From assembly GCA_016789405.1 (NCBI GenBank), contig JAEUPQ010000040.1, positions 1 through 64,000 of the forward strand: a DNA stretch of 64,000 bases. The letters run 5' to 3'. Below the pieces are notes generated by a model, which was not told where the DNA came from, did not search any database, and worked only from the letters and a program-made list of their open reading frames with translations. This DNA comes from Lysobacteraceae bacterium (GTDB taxonomy: Bacteria > Pseudomonadota > Gammaproteobacteria > Xanthomonadales > Xanthomonadaceae). The translations under genes were made by a program, and so were the position numbers. Shown piece by piece: positions 11,093-20,479 of this stretch (its first letter is position 1; the number at the start of each line of letters is the position of its first letter).

Positions 11093-12463
11093 ATGGCAAG
11101 AAAATACTTCGGCACCGACGGCATCCGCGGGCGCGTGGGCGAGGGCCCGATCTCGGCGGACTTCGTCCTGCGCCTGGGCAACGCTTACGGCCATGCGCTG
11201 CGCGAGGCGGGCGTGCGTCCCGACGCACGGGCGGGCGGGCAGTGGCGCAAGCCGCAGGTGGTGATCGGCAAGGACACGCGCATCTCGAACTACATGTTCG
11301 AAGCCGCGCTGGAGGCCGGCCTGGTCGCTGCGGGCGTGGACGTGCAGCTGATGGGGCCGATGCCGACGCCGGCGGTCTCGCACCTCACGCGTTCGCTCGG
11401 TGCCGACGGCGGCATCGTCATCAGCGCCTCGCACAACCCGCACTACGACAACGGCATCAAGTTCTTCTCGGCCGAAGGCGAGAAGCTGGACGACGCCACC
11501 GAACTGGCGATCGAGGCCGCGCTCGACAAGCCGTTCAGCACCGTTCCCTCCGACCAGCTCGGCAAGGCGGTGCGGACACGCGACGCCATCGGCCGCTATG
11601 TCGAAGCCTGCAAGGGCTCGGTGCCGCGTCGCTTCGATCTCGGCGGCATGCGCATCGTGGTCGACTGCGCCCACGGCGCGACGTACCAGGTCGGCCCGCT
11701 GGTGCTGCGCGAACTCGGTGCGCGGGTCGAGACCATCGGCGTCGACCCCAACGGGGTGAACATCAACGACGACGTCGGCTCGACGCACCCCGAAGCCCTG
11801 GTCGCTCGCGTGCGCGAGACCGGCGCCGATCTCGGCATCGCCTTCGACGGCGACGGCGACCGGGTGATGTTCGTCGACAGCGACGGCACGGTCCGCGACG
11901 GCGACGACCTGCTGTACGTCCTCGCCGCCGACTGGCAGGCCAACGGCCGCCTGCGCGGCCCGGTGGTGGGCACGCTGATGACCAACTTCGGCCTGGAAAA
12001 GGCGCTCGGCGAGCGCGACATACGTTTCCTGCGCACCAAGGTCGGCGACCGCTACGTCCACCAGGGTTTGCTTGAGCACGACGGCATCCTCGGCGGCGAG
12101 ACTTCCGGGCACCTGCTGTGCCTGGACCGGGTCAGCTCCGGCGACGGCATCATCAGCGCGTTGCAGGTGCTGGAGGTGCTGCGCCGTCGTGGCGTCAGCC
12201 TGCAGCACGCGCTGGTCGGTTTCTCGAAGGTGCCGCAGAAGACCGTCAACGTGAAGGTCGCCGCCGGCAGCCGTCCGGCCGAGGCCGACAGCGTCAAGGC
12301 CGCATTGGCAGATGCCCAGGCCGCCGTGCAGGGCAGGGGGCGTGCCTTCCTCCGCCCGTCCGGCACCGAGCCGGTGGTGCGGGTCACCGTCGAAGCCGAC
12401 GAGGCGGGCCTGATGCAATCCACCCTCGACCGGCTCGCTGACGCCGTCCGCGCGGCCGTTTGA
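11093..12463 (+). CDS. glmM: Phosphoglucosamine mutase
   Basis: Converts glucosamine-6-phosphate to glucosamine-1-phosphate for UDP-N-acetylglucosamine, peptidoglycan and LPS. The 456-residue protein starts [20 protein letters not shown]. The phosphoserine is Ser113 in [12 protein letters not shown], the metal-binding loop is [11 protein letters not shown], the sugar-recognition loop is GGETSGH, and the phosphate-binding end is [11 protein letters not shown]. The SASHNP and GTDGIRG motifs favour GlmM over ManB/Pgm. Often it follows folP; here it follows an unknown gene. Confidence 0.96.
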   Translation: MARKYFGTDGIRGRVGEGPISADFVLRLGNAYGHALREAGVRPDARAGGQWRKPQVVIGKDTRISNYMFEAALEAGLVAAGVDVQLMGPMPTPAVSHLTRSLGADGGIVISASHNPHYDNGIKFFSAEGEKLDDATELAIEAALDKPFSTVPSDQLGKAVRTRDAIGRYVEACKGSVPRRFDLGGMRIVVDCAHGATYQVGPLVLRELGARVETIGVDPNGVNINDDVGSTHPEALVARVRETGADLGIAFDGDGDRVMFVDSDGTVRDGDDLLYVLAADWQANGRLRGPVVGTLMTNFGLEKALGERDIRFLRTKVGDRYVHQGLLEHDGILGGETSGHLLCLDRVSSGDGIISALQVLEVLRRRGVSLQHALVGFSKVPQKTVNVKVAAGSRPAEADSVKAALADAQAAVQGRGRAFLRPSGTEPVVRVTVEADEAGLMQSTLDRLADAVRAAV

Positions 12464-12606
12464 TCAGGCGCGTTGACCACGCGCTTTGACCCGGCGCAAG
12501 GCGCGCCATCCGTCGTCCGGATCAGACTGTCCGGGCGACGCCATACCGCGCCGGATGTACTCTTTCCGGCCAGATCGAATACGACACAGCCCAAGACCAG
12601 GACGAC

Positions 12607-13563
12607 ATGAGCGACCAGCCCTATATCCCGACCCTCGACATCCGCCGTTTCACCGAGCCGTCGAACAGCAGCGACCGTGACGCCTTCGTCGCCGAACTCG
12701 GCGCGGCCTACCGCGAATGGGGTTTCGCCGGCATCCGGAACCACGGGATCCCGCAGGACCTGATCGACGGTGCTTACGATGCGTTCGTCGCCTTCTTCGC
12801 CCAGCCCGAAGAGGTCAAGAAGCGCTACCACGTGCCGGGCAGTGGCGGCGCGCGCGGCTACACCCCGTTCGGTGTGGAGACCGCCAAGGACTCCAAGCAT
12901 TTCGACCTCAAGGAGTTCTGGCACGTGGGTCGCGAAGGGCGTGACGAGAAGTACGCCGACGTGATGCCCGAAAACGTGTGGCCCGCCGAAGTGCCCGGAT
13001 TCCGCGAGCGCGCCCTCGCGCTGTACGGCGCCCTCGACGACCTCGGCTCGCGCGTGCTGTCTGCGCTGGCGCTGCATATCGGCCTGCCGGAGAACTATTT
13101 CGCCGACAAGACCGACAACGGCAACTCGATCCTGCGTCCGATCCACTACCCGCCGATCACCGCCGACGACATCCCGAACGTCCGCGCCGGTGCGCACGAA
13201 GACATCAATCTCATCACGCTGCTGGTCGGTGCCAGCGCCGCCGGTCTGGAAGTGAAGTCGCGCAAGGGCGAGTGGGTGCCGTTCACCGCCGATGCCGACA
13301 CCATCGTGGTCAACATCGGCGACATGCTGCAGCGCCTGACCAACCACGTGTATCCGTCGACCACGCACCGCGTCGTCAATCCGCCGGGCGAACAGGCGCG
13401 CAAGCCGCGTTATTCGACGCCGTTCTTCCTGCACCCGAACCCGGACTTCGTGATCGACGTGCTGCCGAACTGCATCAGCGCCGACAACCCGAGTCGATAT
13501 CCGGAATCGATCACGGCGCAGGGGTATCTCGAAGAGCGCCTGCGCGAGATCAAGCTGAAGTAA
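12607..13563 (+). CDS. 2-oxoglutarate/Fe(II)-type oxygenase, isopenicillin N synthase family
   Basis: A 318-residue cytosolic non-haem iron oxygenase of the isopenicillin N synthase-like group. The N-terminal domain (YIPTLDIRRF, NHGIPQDLIDGAY) matches the DIOX_N region. The double-stranded beta-helix core has iron ligands His197 and Asp199 (AHEDIN) and His254 (STTHRV). Arg268 and Ser270 (RYST) would bind the 2-oxoglutarate carboxylate. The substrate is unknown; bacterial members of this group are often annotated only by fold. It stands alone between glmM and a small membrane protein. Confidence 0.88.
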   Translation: MSDQPYIPTLDIRRFTEPSNSSDRDAFVAELGAAYREWGFAGIRNHGIPQDLIDGAYDAFVAFFAQPEEVKKRYHVPGSGGARGYTPFGVETAKDSKHFDLKEFWHVGREGRDEKYADVMPENVWPAEVPGFRERALALYGALDDLGSRVLSALALHIGLPENYFADKTDNGNSILRPIHYPPITADDIPNVRAGAHEDINLITLLVGASAAGLEVKSRKGEWVPFTADADTIVVNIGDMLQRLTNHVYPSTTHRVVNPPGEQARKPRYSTPFFLHPNPDFVIDVLPNCISADNPSRYPESITAQGYLEERLREIKLK

Positions 13564-13727
13564 GTCCGGCGCCGCCCGGAACTGCGGTTTTTGACGCCAC
13601 GCCGCGGATGGGGGAGGCCCACCGCAGCGGCCGGCGGCCGGAGACGACCATTCGTCGGCCGCGCGGCATCCGTGCAGCACCGGGACGTGGTACGTGCCAC
13701 AGTGGAGGCTCCCCCTGGATTGCCTCC

Positions 13728-14141
13728 ATGCGAAAGCCCCTCTATCGGAGCCGCGATACGGCTCCGGGGCGTTCCCTTGTCTTGCCGATCTTGATCGTCT
13801 GCGCGATCGTGGTCCTGCTGCCCTATTCCATGCGTCTGGATGCGGGGGAAGAGCTTCCGGATGCGCTCTATGGCGTCGGACTGTGGGGCGTGGCCTTCGC
13901 TGCAATGTTCGCGCGCTGGCGACTGGGGATGAGCCTGTTGCCTTCGGCTCTTGCCGCAGGCGCCGGAGTGCCGCTGGCCGTGCTGTGCAAGCTGGTCTGG
14001 GACCTGGTGCGCGACCCGACCTCACACTCGCTCTGGCCCTTCGAATTGGTCATCGCGGCGGTCATCGGCGCCGCGGCAGCACTGGTCGGCGTTCTGGTCG
14101 GGTGGGGACTCTCCGTGTTCATGCCGGCCGCCAGATCCTGA
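13728..14141 (+). CDS. Small integral membrane protein, unknown
   Basis: Not recognised. A predicted 137-residue protein with about four hydrophobic spans, including SLVLPILIVCAIVVLLPYSM and ELVIAAVIGAAAALVGVLVG, and a basic N-terminus. No catalytic or transport motif is visible. ATG 13728 is the first start giving the hydrophobic protein; the upstream open frame is antisense-like sequence over the oxygenase gene. It is convergent with the SDR gene, with 16 bases between the ends. Confidence 0.6.
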   Translation: MRKPLYRSRDTAPGRSLVLPILIVCAIVVLLPYSMRLDAGEELPDALYGVGLWGVAFAAMFARWRLGMSLLPSALAAGAGVPLAVLCKLVWDLVRDPTSHSLWPFELVIAAVIGAAAALVGVLVGWGLSVFMPAARS

Positions 14142-14157
14142 ACCAGCGCCCGCGCGG

Positions 14158-14994
14158 TCAATCCGCGTCCCGGAATTCCTTGCTGCGACCGGCTACCAGC
14201 GCATGCGCCACGCGATCCGGCAGGTACTTCGAAATGGCGGCGATCAGCCTGTTGGCGCCGCCGGTGACGCACCGCCGTTGGCCACGCTCGACGGCATCCA
14301 GTCCCAGGCGTGCGACGGCATCGGCATCCAGCCAGATCCATTTCGGCAGCTTCGACACGCGGTCCCGCATGCCGTTCACATCGTGGAATTCCGTGTACGT
14401 GAAGCCCGGGCAGAGCGCGCAGACGTTCACCCCCTTGGCTTCCGTCTCCATCGCCAGGCATTCCGAGAAGCGGATCAGGAAGGCCTTGGTCGCGCCGTAC
14501 AGGGTATGGCCCGCCGATGCGGGGACCAGTCCTGCCAGCGATGCGACGTTGATGATGCGTCCGTGTCCGGACGCTTCCATCGCGGGCAGAAAGCGGTAGG
14601 TGAGTTCGCACACGCCGTTGAGCATCACCTGCAGCGAGTCGGCATGGGTCTTCCAGTCCGACGACAGGTAGCGTCCCGGCACGCCGTAACCGGCGTTGTT
14701 GACCAGATGCGCTACCTGCAGCCCCCGCGCAGCGATCTCGGCTTGCAGCGCGGCTGGTGTCGCTGGGTCCGCCAGGTCGGCCGCCAATGTCAGCACATCG
14801 ACGCGCGGGCGCAACTCCGCTGCAAGCGATTCGAGTCTGTCCACGCGTCGAGCGGTGAGGATCAGCGGCACGCCCCGAAGAGCGTATTCGCGAGCGATCG
14901 CTGCGCCGATACCGCTCGAGGCCCCCGTCACCAGCGCGTATCCGCGCTTGCCGACCCCGTTCGCGCTGCCGCCCTGTCGTCCCGATTCCTGCAT
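14158..14994 (-). CDS. Short-chain dehydrogenase/reductase
   Basis: A classical SDR of 278 residues from the chosen start. It has the cofactor motif TGASSGIG (24-31), NNAG (99-102), catalytic Ser152, and Tyr166 with Lys170 in YGATK. An Arg pair after the second strand (LTARRVDRL) suggests NADPH. The C-terminal part (WLDADAVARLGLDAVERG) resembles the DltE/YqjQ-type SDR group; the substrate is unknown. ATG 14994 has GGAG nine bases upstream. A longer start at 15030 would add twelve residues with a weaker site. Confidence 0.88.
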   Translation of the reverse strand: MQESGRQGGSANGVGKRGYALVTGASSGIGAAIAREYALRGVPLILTARRVDRLESLAAELRPRVDVLTLAADLADPATPAALQAEIAARGLQVAHLVNNAGYGVPGRYLSSDWKTHADSLQVMLNGVCELTYRFLPAMEASGHGRIINVASLAGLVPASAGHTLYGATKAFLIRFSECLAMETEAKGVNVCALCPGFTYTEFHDVNGMRDRVSKLPKWIWLDADAVARLGLDAVERGQRRCVTGGANRLIAAISKYLPDRVAHALVAGRSKEFRDAD

Positions 14995-15094
14995 CCGCCC
15001 GCACTCCGTCCCATGACCGGCGCCCAGCATACCCGGCGGTTCGGGCGGGGGCCGTCATCGGCTATCCTGTCTGGATTCTGTTCTGGAGTTGGTC

Positions 15095-15859
15095 ATGCGC
15101 CGCAAACTCGTCGCCGGTAACTGGAAACTGCACGGCAGCCGCACCTTCGCGCGCGAACTGGTCGAAGGTATCGTTGCCGGCCTCCCGGCCCATGGCATCG
15201 ACACCGCCATCCTGCCGCCGCTGCCTTACCTGGGCGAGTTGATCGAGCGATTCCGCAACCTGCCCGCGACCCATCCGATCCAGTTCGGCGCCCAGGATGT
15301 CAGCGCCAACGAGAAGGGGGCCTTCACGGGCGAGGTCTCGGCCGCGATGCTGGTCGACATCGGGGCCCGCTATGGCCTGGTCGGCCACTCGGAGCGCCGC
15401 CAGTACCACGGCGAGAGCGATGCGCTGATCGCGCGGAAGTTCCTCGCCGCCAAGCACGCCGGTCTGGTGCCGATCCTGTGCGTGGGCGAGTCCCTGCACG
15501 AGCGCGAGGCGGGCCAGACCGAATACCGGATCGAAACCCAACTGGCCGCGATCTTCGACCATTGCGGTGCGCAGGCCTTCGCCGGCGCCGTCATCGCCTA
15601 CGAGCCGGTCTGGGCCATCGGCACCGGCCGTACCGCCACGCCGGACCAGGCCCAGGCCGTGCACGCCTTCATTCGTGGCGAAGTCGCCGCCCGCGATGCT
15701 ACAATCGCCGGCTCGCTGTCCATCCTGTACGGGGGCAGCTGCAAGCCGGACAACGCGGCGGAACTCTTCGCCCAGCCCGATGTCGATGGTGGTCTGATCG
15801 GCGGCGCCTCACTGGTGGCCTCCGATTTCCTGGCCATCGTCGCGGCCGCTCGGGGCTGA
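15095..15859 (+). CDS. tpiA: Triosephosphate isomerase
   Basis: Interconverts dihydroxyacetone phosphate and glyceraldehyde 3-phosphate. The 254-residue barrel starts RRKLVAGNWKLHG with Lys11. His98 is in GLVGHSERR, the catalytic Glu170 is in AYEPVWAIGTG, and the phosphate loop is YGGSCKPDN. ATG 15095 is preceded by GGAG at a good distance. It is divergent from the SDR gene and 74 bases before secG, a common gammaproteobacterial pairing. Confidence 0.98.
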   Translation: MRRKLVAGNWKLHGSRTFARELVEGIVAGLPAHGIDTAILPPLPYLGELIERFRNLPATHPIQFGAQDVSANEKGAFTGEVSAAMLVDIGARYGLVGHSERRQYHGESDALIARKFLAAKHAGLVPILCVGESLHEREAGQTEYRIETQLAAIFDHCGAQAFAGAVIAYEPVWAIGTGRTATPDQAQAVHAFIRGEVAARDATIAGSLSILYGGSCKPDNAAELFAQPDVDGGLIGGASLVASDFLAIVAAARG

Positions 15860-15933
15860 CCCGCTGCGCCTCCGGCGTCCCCATCGCCTGTTCCACGAGT
15901 GATCTTCGAGCGGATTTCCGCGGGTAAACCACC

Positions 15934-16401
15934 ATGATGCTGCTTCTCAACGTGGTCTTTGTGCTGGTCGCGATCGCCATGATCGCGCTGATCCTGATGC
16001 AGCGTGGCGCTGGCGCGCAGGCGGGCTCGGGTTTCGGCGGCGGCGCATCTGCCACCGTGTTCGGCGCCCGCGGCGCTTCGAACTTCCTGACCAAGGCCAC
16101 GAAGTGGCTGGCCATCGCCTTCTTCGGCATCACCCTGTTCATGGCGTGGTACGCCACCCACAGCGCCAAGCCGAAGGCTGCGGTCGAGCAGGATCTCGGC
16201 GTGATGTCGCAGGTCGCTGTGCCGAAGGCCGAGTCCTCGAAGCCGGTCGTGCCTTCGGCTGTGCCGGTTGCGCCTTCGGCGACGGCCCCGGCACCGACCT
16301 CGCCGGCGCCGGCAGTGCCGGTTCCCGCGGCGCCCGTTCCGGCCGCGCCGGTGCAGCAGCAGGCGCCCGCGCCGACCGAGCCCGCCAAGCAAGGGGGCTG
16401 A
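15934..16401 (+). CDS. secG: Protein translocase subunit SecG with a Pro/Ala-rich tail
   Basis: Small membrane subunit of the SecYEG translocon that assists SecA-driven export. Two hydrophobic spans flank the conserved cytoplasmic loop: LLLNVVFVLVAIAMIALILM, then LMQRGAGAQAGSGFGGG, then KWLAIAFFGITLFMAWY. The core is about 80 residues. The remaining 75 are a Pro/Ala/Val-rich tail, making it 155 residues against about 110 in E. coli. Its place before tRNA-Leu and nuoA is the usual gammaproteobacterial order. Confidence 0.95.
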   Translation: MMLLLNVVFVLVAIAMIALILMQRGAGAQAGSGFGGGASATVFGARGASNFLTKATKWLAIAFFGITLFMAWYATHSAKPKAAVEQDLGVMSQVAVPKAESSKPVVPSAVPVAPSATAPAPTSPAPAVPVPAAPVPAAPVQQQAPAPTEPAKQGG

Positions 16402-16415
16402 TCTCGGGGGCTGAT

Positions 16416-16461
16416 CCCGCGAAAGCGGGAAAATGCGACCGAAGCGAAAATTTTCGCTTCG
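16416..16461. repeat. Two hairpin-forming palindromes between secG and tRNA-Leu
   Basis: The first is CCCGC-GAAA-GCGGG at 16416-16429. The second is a perfect palindrome at 16440-16461 with the core AAGCGAAAATTTTCGCTT. Neither is followed by a T-run, so they are not clear intrinsic terminators. They may shape the secG 3' end or bind a protein. TACAAT at 16500-16505 downstream is a possible -10 for the tRNA gene, without a convincing -35. Confidence 0.55.
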
Positions 16462-16547
16462 AATCGCATCCGGGAGTGCGACTTTCGCGTCACATCCCGT
16501 ACAATACGCGGGCTTCGCAAACGCGGTCCGCGAAGCTGCAAAAAAAT

Positions 16548-16632
16548 GCCCAGATGGCGGAATTGGTAGACGCACTACCTTGAGGTGGTAGCGACTTAGG
16601 TCGTGGGGGTTCGAGTCCCCCTTTGGGCACCA
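16548..16632 (+). tRNA. tRNA-Leu(GAG)
   Basis: Folds as an 85-base class II tRNA with encoded CCA. The acceptor stem is GCCCAGA against TTTGGGC. The anticodon stem CTACC/GGTAG has loop TTGAGGT, giving anticodon GAG for CUC/CUU codons. There is a long variable arm, and the T-arm contains GGTTCGAGTCC. This tRNA between secG and nuoA is conserved in many gammaproteobacteria. Confidence 0.97.
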
Positions 16633-16854
16633 AACATCTGACTCATGCATGGACGCATGGGTGCTGGGGCAGGGAGGCGGGGTGCCAGCGATGGCATTCA
16701 TCCACGTTCTCCGCGTGAACCCGCGCCACGCGCGGTTCGGCGAAGGGCTGGCAGCCCGGAGCGGCGCACTCGTGGCGGGTTCCGGGCGGGTCGCGGCGAC
16801 GCGATCCGGCGACACGGAACCGACGACACACCACAACGCCGAGAGAACACACGA

Positions 16855-17211
16855 GTGCTGGCCGAATACCTGCCGACCCTGCTGTTTCTGATCGTTGCCG
16901 CCGGCATAGGCATCGCTCTCATCGCCATCGGCAATGTCCTTGGCCCCAAGCGATTCGATCCCGAAAAGCTGTCGCCCTACGAATGCGGTTTCAACGCCTT
17001 CGAAGACGCGCGCATGCGTTTCGACGTGCGCTACTACCTGATCGCAATCCAGTTCATCATCTTCGACCTGGAAATCATCTTCATCGTGCCCTGGACCCTC
17101 GTCTTCACCGAGATCGGTCCGCGCGCCCTCGTGACCATGGGGCTCTTCGTCGGCATGCTCTTCCTGGGGTTCATCTACGTCTGGAAACGCGGCGCCTTGG
17201 AGTGGGAGTGA
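16855..17211 (+). CDS. nuoA: NADH-quinone oxidoreductase subunit A
   Basis: Membrane-arm subunit of respiratory complex I. The 118-residue protein has three membrane spans and the family signature [21 protein letters not shown] chose GTG 16855, which gives the N-terminus [13 protein letters not shown]; the longer open frame upstream is Arg/Pro-rich noise. The 222 bases between tRNA-Leu and nuoA contain no gene I can support and presumably hold the nuo promoter, which I could not fix. Confidence 0.96.
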   Translation: MLAEYLPTLLFLIVAAGIGIALIAIGNVLGPKRFDPEKLSPYECGFNAFEDARMRFDVRYYLIAIQFIIFDLEIIFIVPWTLVFTEIGPRALVTMGLFVGMLFLGFIYVWKRGALEWE

Positions 17212-17260
17212 CGGTTCTCCGTCGCCAAGCACTGTCGCATCCACCGGAGTCCTGTTCGAT

Positions 17261-17857
17261 ATGGGCGTCACCAATACCATCCAGAAGGTCGCGGATTTCG
17301 CGAGCAACCCGATCCCAGAAGGTCGTGTAGACGACATCCTGCGCCCGGAAAGCCTGCTGTCCACCGAAGGCAATCCGTTGCTGGAGAACGGCTTCGTCAC
17401 CACCAGCATGGACGTCCTGTGGAACTGGGCGCGTACCGGCTCCATGTGGCCGATGACCTTCGGTTTGGCCTGCTGTGCGGTCGAGATGATGCATGCCGGT
17501 GCCGCGCGACTGGACCTCGACCGCTACGGCGTCGTGTTCCGTCCGTCGCCACGCCAGTCCGACGTGATGATCGTGGCCGGGACCCTGGTCAACAAGATGG
17601 CTCCGGCGCTGCGCAAGGTCTACGACCAGATGCCCAACCCCAAGTGGGTGATCTCGATGGGCAGTTGCGCCAATGGCGGTGGTTACTATCACTACTCCTA
17701 TTCCGTGGTGCGTGGCTGCGATCGCATCGTCCCGGTCGACGTCTACGTCCCGGGCTGCCCGCCGACCGCCGAAGCACTGGTTTACGGCATCCTGCAATTG
17801 CAGAAGAAGATCCGCCGCGGCACCAACTTCGGCGACAATCCGCAGGGTGTGTTCTGA
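17261..17857 (+). CDS. nuoB: NADH-quinone oxidoreductase subunit B
   Basis: Carries the last iron-sulfur cluster (N2) of complex I, next to the quinone site. The 198-residue protein has the ligand set Cys71-Cys72 ([10 protein letters not shown]), Cys136 (GSCANGG) and Cys166 ([11 protein letters not shown]). The N-terminal 40 residues are slightly longer than in E. coli. One base separates its stop from nuoC. Confidence 0.98.
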   Translation: MGVTNTIQKVADFASNPIPEGRVDDILRPESLLSTEGNPLLENGFVTTSMDVLWNWARTGSMWPMTFGLACCAVEMMHAGAARLDLDRYGVVFRPSPRQSDVMIVAGTLVNKMAPALRKVYDQMPNPKWVISMGSCANGGGYYHYSYSVVRGCDRIVPVDVYVPGCPPTAEALVYGILQLQKKIRRGTNFGDNPQGVF

Positions 17858-17858
17858 C

Positions 17859-18614
17859 ATGAACGAGACGGCACACGCCTTCGCTGATCGCCTGCGCGCA
17901 CGCTTTCCGTCCGCCATCGTGACGGTCTGCGAGCCGCGCGGCGAAGTCGGCATCGAATTCCCGAATGGCGACTGGCACGCCGGCTGCCTCGCGATCCGCG
18001 ACGAGTTCGCGTTTGAGTCGCTGGTCGATCTGTGCGGCGTCGATTACCTCGGCTATGGCAGCGACGAATGGGACACGGATGTGTCGTCCGAAGGTTTCAG
18101 CCGCGGCGTCGAGGGGCGCAACGTCGGTCGCTTCAAGTATGGTGAGACCACCACGCGCGAGTCCGACACGTTCGAAGGCCAGGCCATCGCGCCGGTCGCG
18201 CAGCGTCGATTCGCCGCCGTCGCGCAGTTGTTGTCGGTGCAGCAGAACCGTCGCCTGCGCGTGAAGGCGTTCGCGCAGGACGACAGCCTGCCGGTCGTGG
18301 CCTCGCTCACGGATATCTGGCCGGTGGCGAACTGGTTCGAGCGCGAAGCGTTCGACCTGTTCGGCATCCTGTTCGAAGGTCATCCCGACCTGCGCCGCAT
18401 CCTGACCGACTACGGTTTCGTCGGTCATCCGTTCCGCAAGGACTTCCCGTTGATCGGCAACGTGGAAGTCCGTTACGACGAAGAGAAGAAGCGCGTCGTC
18501 TACGAGCCCGTGACCTCGGTCGAGCCCCGCGTCGGCGTGCCGCGCGTGATCCGTGACGATGCGCGCTACGCCACCGCCACCGGCGAACAGATGGCCAGGA
18601 AGGCGGGGAACTGA
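17859..18614 (+). CDS. nuoC: NADH-quinone oxidoreductase subunit C
   Basis: Peripheral-arm subunit of complex I, a separate gene here rather than the NuoCD fusion of E. coli. The 251-residue protein holds the 30-kDa-subunit signature [20 protein letters not shown] and the FRKDFPL end. An insertion of about 40 residues (around [17 protein letters not shown]) interrupts the core, and I recall similar insertions in xanthomonad NuoC. Start at ATG 17859, one base after nuoB; nuoD starts two bases after its stop. Confidence 0.96.
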   Translation: MNETAHAFADRLRARFPSAIVTVCEPRGEVGIEFPNGDWHAGCLAIRDEFAFESLVDLCGVDYLGYGSDEWDTDVSSEGFSRGVEGRNVGRFKYGETTTRESDTFEGQAIAPVAQRRFAAVAQLLSVQQNRRLRVKAFAQDDSLPVVASLTDIWPVANWFEREAFDLFGILFEGHPDLRRILTDYGFVGHPFRKDFPLIGNVEVRYDEEKKRVVYEPVTSVEPRVGVPRVIRDDARYATATGEQMARKAGN

Positions 18615-18616
18615 AG

Positions 18617-19924
18617 ATGAGTACCGTGCAACCAGCCAGCGAAGCCTTCGCCAGCAATCCCGCCGAAAGCAAGCAGGAAATCCGCAACTACACGCTGAAC
18701 TTCGGTCCGCAGCATCCCGCGGCCCACGGCGTGCTGCGCCTGATCCTGGAGATGGACGGCGAAACCGTCCAGCGTGCCGATCCGCACGTCGGCCTGCTGC
18801 ACCGCGGCACCGAGAAACTGGCCGAATCCAAGCCGTTCAACCAGTCGATCGGCTACATGGACCGCCTCGACTACGTGTCGATGATGTGCAACGAGCACGC
18901 CTACGTGCGCGCGATCGAGACCCTGATGGGCATCGAGGCGCCGGAGCGCGCGCAGTACATCCGCACGATGTTCGACGAGATCACCCGCATCCTGAACCAC
19001 CTCATGTGGGTCGGTTCCAACGCGCTCGACCTTGGCGCGATGGCAGTGTTCCTCTACGCGTTCCGCGAGCGCGAAGAGCTGATGGACGTGTACGAGGCGG
19101 TGTCCGGCGCGCGCATGCACGCGGCCTACTATCGTCCGGGCGGTGTCTATCGCGACCTGCCCGGGAAGATGCCGCAGTACCGTGAGTCGCCGTGGCGCAA
19201 GGGCGGCAAGCTCAAGCGTTTCAACGAGTGGCGCGAAGGCTCGATGCTCGATTACCTGGAGGCGTTCACGAACGACTTCCCGCATCGCGTCGACGAGTAC
19301 GAAACCCTGCTCACCGACAATCGCATCTGGAAGCAGCGTACGGTCGGCATCGGCGTGATTCCGCCGGAACAGGCGCTGGCCTGGGGCATGACCGGTCCGA
19401 TGATCCGCGGTTCGGGCATCGCCTGGGACCTGCGCAAGAAGCAGCCCTACGCGAAGTACGCCGAGGTCGATTTCGACATCCCGGTGGGCGTGAACGGCGA
19501 CTGCTACGATCGCTACCTGGTCCGCATCGCCGAGATGCGCCAGTCCAACCGCATCATCCAGCAGTGCGTGAAGTGGCTGAAGGCGAATCCCGGTCCGGTG
19601 ATCGTCGACAACTACAAGGTCGCACCGCCGAAGCGCGAATCCATGAAGGACGACATGGAAGCGCTCATCCACCACTTCAAGCTGTTCAGCGAAGGCTACT
19701 GCGTGCCGGCCGGCGAGACCTATTGCGCTGTCGAAGCGCCGAAGGGCGAATTCGGCTGCTACCTGGTCTCCGACGGCGCCAACAAGCCGTTCCGCCTGCA
19801 CATGCGCGCGCCGGGCTTCGCGCACCTGTCGTCGATGGACGAGATCGTGAAGGGCCACATGCTGGCCGACGTGGTCGCGATGATCGGCACCTACGACATC
19901 GTGTTCGGCGAAATCGATCGCTGA
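18617..19924 (+). CDS. nuoD: NADH-quinone oxidoreductase subunit D
   Basis: The 49-kDa subunit that forms the quinone-binding cavity with NuoB. The 435-residue protein includes the family signature [21 protein letters not shown] with the quinone-site His, and the conserved C-terminal [21 protein letters not shown]. The N-terminal 20 residues are a variable extension. It sits between nuoC and nuoE with short gaps. Confidence 0.98.
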   Translation: MSTVQPASEAFASNPAESKQEIRNYTLNFGPQHPAAHGVLRLILEMDGETVQRADPHVGLLHRGTEKLAESKPFNQSIGYMDRLDYVSMMCNEHAYVRAIETLMGIEAPERAQYIRTMFDEITRILNHLMWVGSNALDLGAMAVFLYAFREREELMDVYEAVSGARMHAAYYRPGGVYRDLPGKMPQYRESPWRKGGKLKRFNEWREGSMLDYLEAFTNDFPHRVDEYETLLTDNRIWKQRTVGIGVIPPEQALAWGMTGPMIRGSGIAWDLRKKQPYAKYAEVDFDIPVGVNGDCYDRYLVRIAEMRQSNRIIQQCVKWLKANPGPVIVDNYKVAPPKRESMKDDMEALIHHFKLFSEGYCVPAGETYCAVEAPKGEFGCYLVSDGANKPFRLHMRAPGFAHLSSMDEIVKGHMLADVVAMIGTYDIVFGEIDR

Positions 19925-19937
19925 GGGCACAACAAGA

Positions 19938-20465
19938 ATGAAAGCGACTGGTAATTTCGAAGCCTGCCGCAACGTCGACCCGATGGTCGCGTTGAGCGAC
20001 AAGACGCGGGCACATATCGATCATTGGCTGGCCAAGTTCCCGGTGGACCGCAAGCGTTCGGCGGTGCTGCAGGGTCTGCACGCGGCGCAGGAACAGAACG
20101 ACGGCTGGCTGAGCGACGAACTGATCGCTGCGGTCGCGAAGTATCTCGACCTGCCGCCGGTGTGGGCCTACGAGGTCGCGACCTTCTACTCGATGTTCGA
20201 GACCGAGAAGGTGGGCCGCAACAATGTCGCGTTCTGCACCAACATCAGCTGCTGGCTCAACGGTGCCGAGGATCTGGTCGCGCATGCCGAGAAGAAGCTC
20301 GGTTGCAAGCTCGGTGAATCCACGTCTGACGGACGCATCTTCCTCAAGCGCGAGGAAGAATGCTTGGCTGCGTGCTGCGGCGCGCCGATGATGGTCATCA
20401 ATGGTCATTACCACGAGAAGCTCACGCCCGAAAAGGTCGACGAGCTGCTTGACGGTCTGAAGTGA
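19938..20465 (+). CDS. nuoE: NADH-quinone oxidoreductase subunit E
   Basis: Binds the [2Fe-2S] cluster N1a in the NADH-dehydrogenase module. The 175-residue thioredoxin-like protein has the ligand pattern Cys100-x4-Cys105 (FCTNISC) and Cys142-x3-Cys146 ([10 protein letters not shown]), preceded by [10 protein letters not shown]. It is followed almost directly by nuoF. Confidence 0.97.
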   Translation: MKATGNFEACRNVDPMVALSDKTRAHIDHWLAKFPVDRKRSAVLQGLHAAQEQNDGWLSDELIAAVAKYLDLPPVWAYEVATFYSMFETEKVGRNNVAFCTNISCWLNGAEDLVAHAEKKLGCKLGESTSDGRIFLKREEECLAACCGAPMMVINGHYHEKLTPEKVDELLDGLK

Positions 20466-20479
20466 GGCAGGGCGACGAG

